Numbered from the stretch's first letter, positions 1-5,866 are shown. The stretch: DNA of 5,900 bases from an uncultured Rhodospirillales bacterium (GCA_937127205.1 CAKZLS010000026.1:1-5900), one strand, 5' to 3'. The notes: generated by a model from the sequence alone, not told the origin. Numbers and translations are program-made.

Positions 1-123
1 GGCGGCGACGGCCGCCGGATCGGGCATTTTGAGCCGGTCGAATACAGTCCCGCCTCCCGCCGCCGAGCCGCGCTCCGGCTCGTCGCCGTCAACGGAGCCC
101 GCTTGGCTTAGCTGGGCGGTCAC
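1..123 (-). CDS. Probable 5' end of a divergent gene of unknown function (partial)
   Basis: On the minus strand a GTG at 123 opens a frame that runs without a stop off the left edge, giving 41 codons. The product begins roughly V(M)TAQLSQAGSVDGDEP and later reads GTVFDRLKMPDPAAVAA. The frame is rich in GNN codons, which is typical of real coding sequence. The complementary + strand frame is instead arginine-rich and stops at 109-111. An AGGAG-like ribosome-binding site lies about 11 nt upstream of the GTG. An internal ATG at 27 is an alternative start but has no clear ribosome-binding site. I do not recognise the protein, and the visible part is too short to assign a family. If real, it is transcribed divergently from the transporter operon, and the 611-bp gap between them could hold both promoters. 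Confidence 0.42.
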   Translation of the reverse strand, partial: MTAQLSQAGSVDGDEPERGSAAGGGTVFDRLKMPDPAAVAA

Positions 124-227
124 GAGTTCCCAAGCTCCTGGAATTTTCTGGCTGCAATAGCAACTGCTACGGCCGCAGCGGGGTGGTAGGAAGTTGGCAG
201 TGATCAATGAATTTTCGCTCTCGCCGG

Positions 228-243
228 CTCCCGCGTGCGGGAG
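228..243. repeat. Short perfect inverted repeat (hairpin)
   Basis: CTCCCGC (228-234) and GCGGGAG (237-243) are perfect inverted copies separated by GT. This gives a compact hairpin with an effective 6-bp stem and a 4-nt loop. It sits 20 bp before the larger palindromic element and may belong to the same mosaic of intergenic repeats. There is no T-tract after it on either strand, so a terminator role is not supported. Confidence 0.5.
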
Positions 244-263
244 AAGGGAAATCCGCTAAGGCT

Positions 264-357
264 CGTCTTTGCGAGGAGCGTAGCGACGCGGCAATCCAGA
301 AATGCGAAGTATGTCAGCGGAGGTTTTGGATCGCCGCGCCTTCGGCTCGCGATGACG
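264..357. repeat. Imperfect palindromic interspersed repeat (REP/MITE-like)
   Basis: The outer arms are CGTCTTTGCGAG (264-275) and CTCGCGATGACG (346-357), which match as inverted repeats at 10 of 12 positions. The inner arms are GCGGCAATCCA (288-298) and TGGATCGCCGC (327-337), matching at 10 of 11. The unpaired centre is about 28 bp, so the element could fold into one long cruciform or RNA hairpin. Spurious translation across it gives peptides like CEERSDAAIQ and IAAPSARDDG. From memory, strings of this type recur in over-called ORFs of GC-rich alphaproteobacterial genomes, which is what an interspersed non-coding repeat would produce. No transposase gene is present, so if mobile it would be non-autonomous. 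I infer the class from structure; the family name is not known to me. The small ORF over it (207-395) is probably not a gene. Confidence 0.65.
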
Positions 358-399
358 GCTACGGAACTGACAACCGTTCGGGAACACCGGGGTAGCTGA

Positions 400-575
400 T
401 GAGTTTTCTATAACTAAATATTTCCACAAAATCAAATAGTTATATCTCAATTAATTGATTACAATATGATTTCTCTCTGTAAGCTATTGTTTTTCATTAA
501 TTGTAGACCGGCAGCATGGCAATTCGTATAAGATAATCTACTGTGCAAGGGATTGATATCGACTTTTTGATTAAC
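400..575. other. AT-rich intergenic segment upstream of the transporter operon
   Basis: This stretch is visibly AT-rich against a GC-rich background, with many TTAAT, TATA and AAAT runs and no credible ORF. Such a drop just upstream of an operon is the usual setting for promoters and regulator binding. It contains a perfect 10-bp palindrome, CAATTAATTG (448-457). Its TTAATTG half recurs in the same orientation at 497-503, about 46 bp further on, close to the candidate promoter. The pair could be operator sites, but no specific regulator can be named from the sequence. Sharp base-composition changes can also mark inserted DNA. Confidence 0.5.
504..532 (+). promoter_or_regulatory. Candidate sigma-70-type promoter for the transporter operon
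   Basis: TAGACC at 504-509 matches the -35 consensus TTGACA at 4 of 6 positions. TATAAG at 527-532 matches the -10 consensus TATAAT at 5 of 6, with an ideal 17-bp spacer. It lies at the downstream end of the AT-rich segment and points at the binding-protein gene. Transcription would start near 539, leaving a leader of almost 200 nt. Other -10-like words nearby (TACAAT at 460-465, TATGAT at 465-470, GATAAT at 532-537) lack a good -35 partner. The call is only a consensus match in AT-rich DNA, where chance matches are common. Confidence 0.3.
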
Positions 576-734
576 ACCCCCCCCTCCTTCCCCCTGCACA
601 GATGCGGCCATCCTGCTTTTTACCCTCCTTTCCCGGGTGACAAGCGGACGGGCCTTGCCTTAAGTAAAAGAAAGCGCCGATCGCTCAATCCGGCGCCACC
701 AAAAAACCACCATGGGTCCGTGGGGAACAGAGAC

Positions 735-1958
735 ATGACCGATACAACCCGCGCCCGTCCGTCCCGGCGCCGCTTTCTCGCCGGCGCGGCGGCCACCGGC
801 GCCATCGCCAGCACGGGCTTCGTGCCCACCCGGTTTGCCATCGGCGGCCAGGCGCCCGTCAAGGTGGGCATTCTGCTGCCCTACTCCGGCACCTACGCCT
901 CGCTCGGCGAGGCCATCACCAACGGCATGAAGATGCGCATCGAGCAGGCCGGCGGCACCCTCGGCGGGCGGCCGGTGGAATACATCGCCATCGACAGCGA
1001 AGCCTCGCCGCCGCAGGCGCCTCGCCACACCAAGAAGCTGGTGATCAAGGATCAGGTTGATTTCCTGGTGGGCCCGGTGCATTCGGGCGTGGCCCTGGCC
1101 ATGGCCCAGGTGGTTGCGGGCCGCGACAAACCGATTATGATCATCCCCAACGCCGGCGCCAACGCGCTGACCCGGGGGCAGTGCGCGCGCAACATCTTCC
1201 GGGCGTCCTTCAGCAACTGGCAGACCTGCTATCCCTGCGGTCAAGTAATGGCCGACGACGGCCACAAGACCGTGGTTACCATGACCTGGAAGTATGCCGC
1301 CGGCAACGAGATCATGGCCGCCGGAACCGAGCTGTTCAAGGAATTCGGCGGTGCCGTCATCAAGGACATCCGGGTGCCGTTCCCGGACGTGGAATTCCAG
1401 GCACACCTCTCCGAAATCGCCGCGCTGAAGCCGGACGCCGTGTTGGCGTTCTTCTCCGGCGGCGGCGCCATCAAGTTCGTCAAGGACTACGCGGCGGCGG
1501 GCCTGAAGGACAGTATCCCGCTGTATGGGCCGGGCTTCCTGACCGAGGGACTGACGGAGGGCCAGGGCGCGGCGGCCGAGGGCATCAAGACCACGCTGCA
1601 CTACGCCCGCACCCTGGACACGCCGGTCAACCGGATGTTCCTGGAAGCGTACAAGAAGGCCTACAACAAAGAGGCCGACGTGTTCGCCGTTCAGGGGTTC
1701 GACACCGGCAGCCTGCTGCTCCAGGCCATCGACGCGACCGAGGGCGATACCGGCGCGGACGCCAGCCCCGCCATGATCGAGGCGCTCAGCGCCGCCGAGG
1801 TGCCGGACAGCCCGCGCGGGCCGTGGCGCATGTCCGAGGCCCATAATCCGATCATGGACATCTATCTCCGCCAGGTGGAAGGCGGGGTGAACAAGATCCT
1901 CGGAGTGGCGTCGCGAGACCTTGAGGACCCGGCCACCGGATGCAAGCTGGACACGTAA
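735..1958 (+). CDS. Tat-exported ABC transporter substrate-binding protein, branched-chain amino acid (LivK/Peripla_BP_6) type
   Basis: This 407-residue protein is the periplasmic ligand-capturing component of the importer encoded downstream. Residues 10-15 read SRRRFL, a twin-arginine motif, followed by an Ala/Gly-rich hydrophobic stretch (about 16-30). Export in folded form by the Tat pathway is therefore likely; the cleavage site is unclear, perhaps about residues 35-40, and there is no lipobox. The mature domain starts VKVGILLPYSGTYASLG (42-58), the first strand and loop of a type I periplasmic binding fold. LVGPVHSG (111-118) is the typical ligand-contact loop. Cysteines at 150, 165, 168 and 403 could form disulfides. 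Length fits the family. The ATG at 735 was chosen because GGGGA lies 8 nt upstream and the Tat signal begins immediately after it. The frame is open back to 543, but that extension would bury the signal. The ligand is unknown; an amino acid or aromatic acid is possible. livH follows after 8 nt. Confidence 0.93.
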   Translation: MTDTTRARPSRRRFLAGAAATGAIASTGFVPTRFAIGGQAPVKVGILLPYSGTYASLGEAITNGMKMRIEQAGGTLGGRPVEYIAIDSEASPPQAPRHTKKLVIKDQVDFLVGPVHSGVALAMAQVVAGRDKPIMIIPNAGANALTRGQCARNIFRASFSNWQTCYPCGQVMADDGHKTVVTMTWKYAAGNEIMAAGTELFKEFGGAVIKDIRVPFPDVEFQAHLSEIAALKPDAVLAFFSGGGAIKFVKDYAAAGLKDSIPLYGPGFLTEGLTEGQGAAAEGIKTTLHYARTLDTPVNRMFLEAYKKAYNKEADVFAVQGFDTGSLLLQAIDATEGDTGADASPAMIEALSAAEVPDSPRGPWRMSEAHNPIMDIYLRQVEGGVNKILGVASRDLEDPATGCKLDT

Positions 1959-1966
1959 CGTAGAGA

Positions 1967-2836
1967 ATGGACCTCGCTCAGTTCCTGGTTCAGGCGCTGA
2001 ACGGCGTCCAATACGGTTTGCTGCTGTTTCTGGTGGCGAGCGGACTGACGCTGATCTTCGGCATCATGGGCATCATCAATCTGGCCCACGGCGCGTTCTA
2101 TATGATCGGTGCCTATTTGGCCTACTGGCTGGTGGGGCTGACGGATAACCTGTTCCTGGCGATACTCCTCGGCATTCCCATTGCGGTGGCCGTGGGTCTG
2201 GTAATCGAGCGGCTGCTCATCGCCCGGCTCTACGACCGCGACCACCTGGATCAGGTGCTGCTTACCTACGGCCTGATCCTGATCCTGAACGAGACCCAGA
2301 AGATCCTGTGGGGCAGCGACTTTCATGGCGTGCCGGTGCCGGAGATGCTGGCCGGGTCGGTGCCGCTGACCGAAAACCAGGCCTATCCGGTCTACCGGTT
2401 GTTCATCTCTGCGGTGTGCCTGGGAGTGGCCGCCGGCATGTGGCTGGTGATCGCTCGTACCCGGCTCGGCATGATGATCCGTGCCGGCGCGTCCAACCGG
2501 GAAATGACCTCGGCACTGGGCATCAACATTGGCCGGGTATTCGCCATCGTGTTCGCCCTCGGGGTGGCGCTGGCGGCATTCTCGGGCATGATCGGCGCGC
2601 CGGTGAGCTCGGTCTATCCGGGTATGGGCGACCGGGTGCTGATCATTTCCTTCGTGGTCGTTGTCATCGGCGGCATCGGGTCGGTCAAGGGCGCGTTCAT
2701 CGGTGCCCTGCTCATCGGTCTCGCCGACACTTTCGGGCGGGTGCTGGTTCCCGACTTCGCGTCCATGGTGATCTACGCGCTGATGGCGCTGGTGCTGTTG
2801 TGGCGGCCCCAGGGTTTGTTCGGCCGTGCGCCATGA
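1967..2836 (+). CDS. livH: Branched-chain amino acid type ABC transporter permease, LivH family
   Basis: This 289-residue integral membrane protein should pair with the LivM-type subunit to form the inner-membrane translocation path. It belongs to the BPD_transp_2 permease family. The signature GLTLIFGIMGIINLAHGAFY lies near the N-terminus (about residues 26-45). About eight hydrophobic segments can be picked out. The loop RAGASNREMTSALGIN (172-187) matches the conserved cytoplasmic coupling region that contacts the ATPases. The C-terminus ends with the family-typical WRPQGLFGR. Length is normal for LivH. The ATG at 1967 is 8 nt after the binding-protein stop and has only a weak purine-rich ribosome-binding site (TAGAGA), so translation probably relies on coupling. 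The stop overlaps the next start as ATGA at 2833-2836. The livH symbol denotes family; the substrate is not proven to be a branched-chain amino acid. Confidence 0.93.
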   Translation: MDLAQFLVQALNGVQYGLLLFLVASGLTLIFGIMGIINLAHGAFYMIGAYLAYWLVGLTDNLFLAILLGIPIAVAVGLVIERLLIARLYDRDHLDQVLLTYGLILILNETQKILWGSDFHGVPVPEMLAGSVPLTENQAYPVYRLFISAVCLGVAAGMWLVIARTRLGMMIRAGASNREMTSALGINIGRVFAIVFALGVALAAFSGMIGAPVSSVYPGMGDRVLIISFVVVVIGGIGSVKGAFIGALLIGLADTFGRVLVPDFASMVIYALMALVLLWRPQGLFGRAP

Positions 2837-3789
2837 CCGCATCGCCGGCGCCGGTCCTGCTCCACTTGATCGCTCTCGCACTGCTCGCCGCGTTTCCATG
2901 GGTGGGCGGCGAATTCTACGTGGATCTGGCGCTCACGCTGATGATCCTCGCGCTGTTCGCGCTCAGCCTCGATCTGCTGGTGGGCTACACCGGTCTGGTG
3001 AGCTTCGGCCACGCCGCGTTTTTCGGTCTGGCCGGATACGTGCTGGCGATGATCACACCCGAAACCGAACCGGTAAGCCTGTGGGCCGCACTGGCCGCCT
3101 GCCTTGCCGCGTCAGCGGCCGCCGCGCTGGTCATCGGATGGTTTTCAGTGCGCACGTCAGGCATCTATTTCATTATGATCACCCTCGCCTTCGCCCAGAT
3201 GCTCTACTACTTTTTAAGCGAAAGCCCGGCTTTCGGCGGCTCGGACGGTCTGTTCGTGAATTTTCGGCCGGTCGCCGCCGTCGGCGATTGGCTGCTGTTC
3301 GATCTCGACGACCCGATGGTGTTCTATTACTTCGTGCTCGCCACTCTGCTCGCCGGCTACGCGCTGTTGACCACCATCTTGCGCGCGCCCTTCGGACAGG
3401 TTCTGCAAGGCATTCGCATCAACGAGGGCCGCACCCGGGCGCTCGGCTTTCCTACGCCCCGCTACAAGCTGGTGAGCTTCGTCATCGCCGGAACGCTGGC
3501 CGGCCTCGCCGGTTTCCTCGAGGCGGTCCACACCGGATATGTCAGTCCGGGACACCTAAGCTGGCACGAATCCGGCATCGTTCTGATGGTGGTGATCCTC
3601 GGCGGGCGGGGAACGCTCTACGGTCCGGTGTTGGGCGCCTTCACCTTCGGACTGCTGCGTAACGGCTTGCAGGACGTTACCGAGCATTGGATTCTCTTCA
3701 TGGGTTTGTTCATTGTCGCCCTGGTCTTGTTCTTGCCGGGCGGCATCGCCGGGCTTATCCGGCGCGCGCCCAAGGGCGGTTCCCAATGA
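2833..3789 (+). CDS. livM: Branched-chain amino acid type ABC transporter permease, LivM family
   Basis: This 318-residue membrane protein is the second permease of the importer. Family landmarks include SLDLLVGYTGLVSFGHAA (residues 45-62), TSGIYFIMITLAFAQM (108-123), GGSDGL (135-140), and the coupling loop RAPFGQVLQGIRINE (184-198) followed by ALGF. GGRGTLYGPVLGAF (257-270) and FLPGGIAGLI (300-309) mark the C-terminal part. Its frame is open upstream to 2308, inside livH, but that stretch is a shadow of livH. ATG at 2833 is chosen because it gives the normal LivM length and an ATGA overlap with the livH stop. No strong ribosome-binding site precedes it, which fits coupled translation. It ends in another ATGA overlap with livG. 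Nothing looks truncated or frameshifted. Confidence 0.92.
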   Translation: MTASPAPVLLHLIALALLAAFPWVGGEFYVDLALTLMILALFALSLDLLVGYTGLVSFGHAAFFGLAGYVLAMITPETEPVSLWAALAACLAASAAAALVIGWFSVRTSGIYFIMITLAFAQMLYYFLSESPAFGGSDGLFVNFRPVAAVGDWLLFDLDDPMVFYYFVLATLLAGYALLTTILRAPFGQVLQGIRINEGRTRALGFPTPRYKLVSFVIAGTLAGLAGFLEAVHTGYVSPGHLSWHESGIVLMVVILGGRGTLYGPVLGAFTFGLLRNGLQDVTEHWILFMGLFIVALVLFLPGGIAGLIRRAPKGGSQ

Positions 3790-4562
3790 GCGCGCCCCTG
3801 CTGAAGACATACGCCTTGACCAAGCGCTTCGGCGCGCTGGTGGCGGTGGACGCGGTGGATCTCGCTTACGACCGCAGTGGCGTACATGCCGTCATCGGCC
3901 CCAACGGCGCCGGCAAAACCACGCTGATCAATCTGCTATCCGGAGATCTCCCCCCCAGTTCCGGCGGCGTCATTTTCCGCGGACAGGCTGTCACCGGAGC
4001 ACCGCCGGACCGGATTTCACGCCTCGGCATCGGGCGCAGCTATCAGAAAACCAATCTGTATCCATCGCTCACCGCCGAGCAGAGCTGCCGGCTGGCGGCG
4101 CGGTCCCGCCGCGGCAGCGCCATGCGCTTTTTCCGTCCGGCACACCGGGACCGGCAAACCGGCGAGGCCGCCGTACGGGCTTTGGACATGGTGGGCTTGG
4201 CCGAGCGGAGGACGGTGCCTTGCGGGGCCCTGAGTCACGGCGAACAACGCCAGCTGGAACTGGCGATGATTCTCGCCACCAAGCCGGATGTCTTGCTGCT
4301 GGACGAGCCGCTGGCGGGTATGGGCCGCGACGAGTCGGACCGGATCATCGCCCTCCTTGGCCAGCTCGCCCGCGACCACACCATAATTCTTGTAGAGCAC
4401 GATATGGATGCCGTGTTCGCCGTCGCCGACGAACTGACGGTGATGGTCCAGGGCCGAATTCTGGACAGCGGCCCGCCCGGGAGAGTGCGCAGCAATCCCG
4501 CCGTTCAGGATGCCTATCTTGGCGCGGGAGATGGCCTCGGCGCGGGAGATGGTCCTTCATGA
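3786..4562 (+). CDS. livG: Branched-chain amino acid type ABC transporter ATP-binding protein, LivG family
   Basis: This 258-residue cytoplasmic ATPase is one of two nucleotide-binding subunits of the importer. All core motifs are intact: Walker A GPNGAGKTT (38-46), Q-loop Gln87 in SYQKTNLYP, ABC signature LSHGEQ (149-154), Walker B LLLDE (170-174) and H-loop His205 in VEHDMDAV. LSHGEQRQLE in place of LSGGQ, followed by DEPLAGMG, is a common variant in this family. The ATG at 3786 overlaps the livM stop, and AAGGG lies 9 nt upstream. The C-terminus is odd: after the usual NPAVQDAYLG region, LGAGDG occurs twice in a row (245-256), from an 18-bp tandem duplication (4518-4553), and the protein then ends GPS. 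The tail lies outside the catalytic motifs, so activity should not be affected. Its stop overlaps the livF start as ATGA. Confidence 0.93.
   Translation: MSAPLLKTYALTKRFGALVAVDAVDLAYDRSGVHAVIGPNGAGKTTLINLLSGDLPPSSGGVIFRGQAVTGAPPDRISRLGIGRSYQKTNLYPSLTAEQSCRLAARSRRGSAMRFFRPAHRDRQTGEAAVRALDMVGLAERRTVPCGALSHGEQRQLELAMILATKPDVLLLDEPLAGMGRDESDRIIALLGQLARDHTIILVEHDMDAVFAVADELTVMVQGRILDSGPPGRVRSNPAVQDAYLGAGDGLGAGDGPS
4518..4553 (+). repeat. Tandem duplication of 18 bp at the livG 3' end, containing the livF ribosome-binding site
   Basis: Two adjacent 18-bp units, 4518-4535 and 4536-4553, match at 16 of 18 positions. Both encode LGAGDG, and both differences (ctt/ctc and ggc/ggt) are synonymous third-position changes. 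Each unit carries the Shine-Dalgarno-like word GGAG. The one in the second unit (4545-4548) lies 10 nt before the livF ATG at 4559 and is the best ribosome-binding site for that gene. The copy in the first unit has no start codon at a usable distance. Confidence 0.8.
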
Positions 4563-5281
4563 GCCAAACAGCTCTGCTCGAGGCCGCCGGACTGCATACC
4601 TACTATGGTGCCAGTCATGTTCTGCGCGGCGTCGACCTCACCATCCGGCCCGGCGAGAGCGTGGGCCTGCTGGGCCGCAACGGCATGGGCAAAACCACCA
4701 CTATTCGCAGTATTCTCGGCTTGACCCCGCCCCGCCGGGGAAAGGTAACCCTGGACGGTCGGCCGGTTACCGGCGCCCCGCCTCATACCATTGCGCGGCG
4801 CGGCGTGGCGCTGGTTCCCGAAGGTCGCGGCATTTTTCCCAATCTCACGGTTCGCGAAAACCTGACCATGGGGGCCCGGCCCGCGCCGCCGGACTCACCC
4901 GCTGAAGATTGGGCTCTGGACCGGGTGCTCACCCTGTTCCCACCGCTGGGGGAGCGGCTCGATACGTGGGGCAATTTGCTGTCCGGAGGCCAGCAGCAGA
5001 TGCTGTCGATGGGCCGGGCGCTGATGACCAATCCCCGGTTGCTCATCCTCGACGAAGCCACCGAGGGGCTGGCGCCCCAGGTCCGCAACGAGATCTGGTC
5101 GGTTGTCCGGGCCATCAAGGATGCGGGTATCGCTACCCTCATTGTCGACAAGGATCTTAAGACCATGCTCCGAGTCTGCGATCACTGCGTCATTCTTGCC
5201 AAAGGACAGGTCGTCTATGCGGGACCGGCTTCGGCTCTGGCGGCAGATCCCGAGATTCACGTGCGGTTTCTCGGAATCTAG
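4559..5281 (+). CDS. livF: Branched-chain amino acid type ABC transporter ATP-binding protein, LivF family
   Basis: This 240-residue cytoplasmic ATPase is the partner of LivG. It has Walker A GRNGMGKTT (39-47), VPEGRGIFPNLTVREN (86-101) with Glu88 in place of the usual Q-loop Gln, signature LSGGQQQM (141-148), and Walker B LLILDE (161-166) followed by ATEGLAP. LivF proteins characteristically have the PEGR motif and lack the H-loop histidine, usually reading VEQN there. This one instead reads VDKDLKT (196-202). DEATEGLAP in place of the commoner DEPSLGLAP together with VDKD marks a recognisable LivF variant. Length is normal. The ATG at 4559 overlaps the livG stop, and GGAG lies 10 nt upstream. 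It is the last gene of the operon; a convergent gene ends 11 bp beyond its TAG. Confidence 0.92.
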   Translation: MSQTALLEAAGLHTYYGASHVLRGVDLTIRPGESVGLLGRNGMGKTTTIRSILGLTPPRRGKVTLDGRPVTGAPPHTIARRGVALVPEGRGIFPNLTVRENLTMGARPAPPDSPAEDWALDRVLTLFPPLGERLDTWGNLLSGGQQQMLSMGRALMTNPRLLILDEATEGLAPQVRNEIWSVVRAIKDAGIATLIVDKDLKTMLRVCDHCVILAKGQVVYAGPASALAADPEIHVRFLGI

Positions 5282-5292
5282 GATGGCGCCGT

Positions 5293-5667
5293 TTAGGCAG
5301 AGAGCGAGCCGCGCTCCGTTTCCATAAGGCGCTTGTTCAACCGATTGAACGCCTGGGCCAAAGCCCCCGAAAGAGCGCGCAGCTCGCCGCCCGACGCCAG
5401 ATCGGCCGCCGCTTCCAACCGCCGCCCGCGCTCGACAAGATTGACCACTTTCGCGGCGCGGCGATGGACCGCGGCATGAAGGTACCGGGCATGCTGGTAT
5501 TCGAGGAGTTCCCGATGTTTCGATCCCTCGCCGTAAAGCCAGCGACCGATTTCGCAGTCATGGTCGTCGGCCACGGCCTCGCCATCCATCTGGCCCGAAC
5601 CGTAGATATACTCCCTCAATCGAGTCATCCACGCCGCATGTGACGCCAGAGGTGACCAATACCGCAT
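5293..5667 (-). CDS. Small stand-alone CZB (chemoreceptor zinc-binding) domain protein
   Basis: This 124-residue protein has no signal peptide or membrane segment, so it is probably cytoplasmic. The CZB pattern is visible: His10 with Trp13 in SHAAWMTRL, then Cys38 in DHDCEIGRWLYGEG (35-48; family form C-x-[LIF]-G-x-W), and a histidine cluster in QHARYLHAAVH (58-68). The expected zinc ligands are His10, Cys38 and two of His59/His64/His68, most likely His64 and His68. In known CZB proteins the Cys-zinc centre senses zinc or oxidants such as hypochlorous acid, and the domain is usually fused to a chemoreceptor or diguanylate cyclase. Here nothing else is fused; residues 70-124 look helical and could complete a bundle or bind a partner. 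The ATG at 5667 is supported by AAGG 8 nt upstream, an in-frame stop further upstream and the need to include His10. It converges on livF, with no evident functional link to the transporter. Confidence 0.78.
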   Translation of the reverse strand: MRYWSPLASHAAWMTRLREYIYGSGQMDGEAVADDHDCEIGRWLYGEGSKHRELLEYQHARYLHAAVHRRAAKVVNLVERGRRLEAAADLASGGELRALSGALAQAFNRLNKRLMETERGSLSA

Positions 5668-5700
5668 GCTGGATGCCTTATGATTTTTCCGACCCGTTCG

Positions 5701-5730
5701 ATTCTATCTGAAATTGTACGCTGTCGTCCA
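5701..5730 (-). promoter_or_regulatory. Candidate promoter for the CZB gene
   Basis: Reading the minus strand, TGGACG (5730-5725) resembles a -35 box and TAGAAT (5706-5701) a -10 box, with an 18-bp spacer. They lie a suitable distance upstream of the CZB start at 5667. TACAAT (5718-5713) is an alternative -10 without a good -35. This is a consensus match only. Confidence 0.28.
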
Positions 5731-5790
5731 GCGTTGAGGTTCCGGCACTTGGCCAGTTCCGCGTGCCCCCTGTTGGAGCTCAAAGGATTC

Positions 5791-5857
5791 CGAAATAGGA
5801 AGGCGGCGGGACCGAAGAAGGCCGCCGCCGCCCATCCTATGGGAGACCGCTTAGGAT
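5791..5857 (-). terminator. Probable intrinsic terminator of the right-edge minus-strand gene
   Basis: A GC-rich inverted repeat at 5802-5832 pairs GGCGGC with GCCGCC and continues into an inner GGCC/GGTC stem around a TTCTTC loop (minus-strand reading). The inner stem needs one G-U pair that exists only in the minus-strand transcript. The run TTCCTATTTC follows the hairpin in that direction (5801-5792), whereas no T-run follows on the + strand. A second inverted repeat, ATCCTA/TAGGAT (5834-5839 and 5852-5857), lies between the hairpin and the upstream stop codon. The T-run is interrupted, so efficiency is uncertain. Confidence 0.45.
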
Positions 5858-5866
5858 CGTGGTGTA

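Noticed and set aside
207..395. 62-residue + strand ORF and the opposing 64-residue minus ORF (256-450)
   Set aside because: Both are translations across the palindromic repeat with no ribosome-binding site, and the peptide resembles those given by non-coding repeats.
543..734. In-frame N-terminal extension of the binding protein from GTG 543
   Set aside because: It would place a Tat signal in the middle of the protein; the ATG at 735 has a better ribosome-binding site and is followed directly by the signal. The extension is low-complexity leader sequence.
712..738. Short upstream ORF (MGPWGTET) overlapping the binding-protein start as ATGA
   Set aside because: No ribosome-binding site precedes the ATG at 712; an eight-codon frame ending at an ATGA overlap is easily produced by chance.
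660..1844. Long minus-strand ORF (394 codons) antisense to the binding-protein gene
   Set aside because: It is the antisense shadow of a high-GC gene: composition is Gly/Arg/His/Val-rich with no recognisable domain, while the + frame has clear family motifs and an export signal.
2308..2832. Upstream in-frame extension of livM into livH
   Set aside because: The translation is an Arg/Gly-rich out-of-frame reading of livH; the ATG at 2833 gives normal LivM length and an ATGA overlap.
1862..2899. Long minus-strand ORF (345 codons) antisense to livH
   Set aside because: His/Gln/Asp/Arg-rich composition typical of the complement of hydrophobic membrane-protein codons; livH motifs are unambiguous.
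5302..5316. Hairpin GAGCG/CGCTC after livF as an operon terminator
   Set aside because: The stem is only 5 bp with a weak TTT after it, and it lies inside the coding sequence of the convergent CZB gene; too weak to call.
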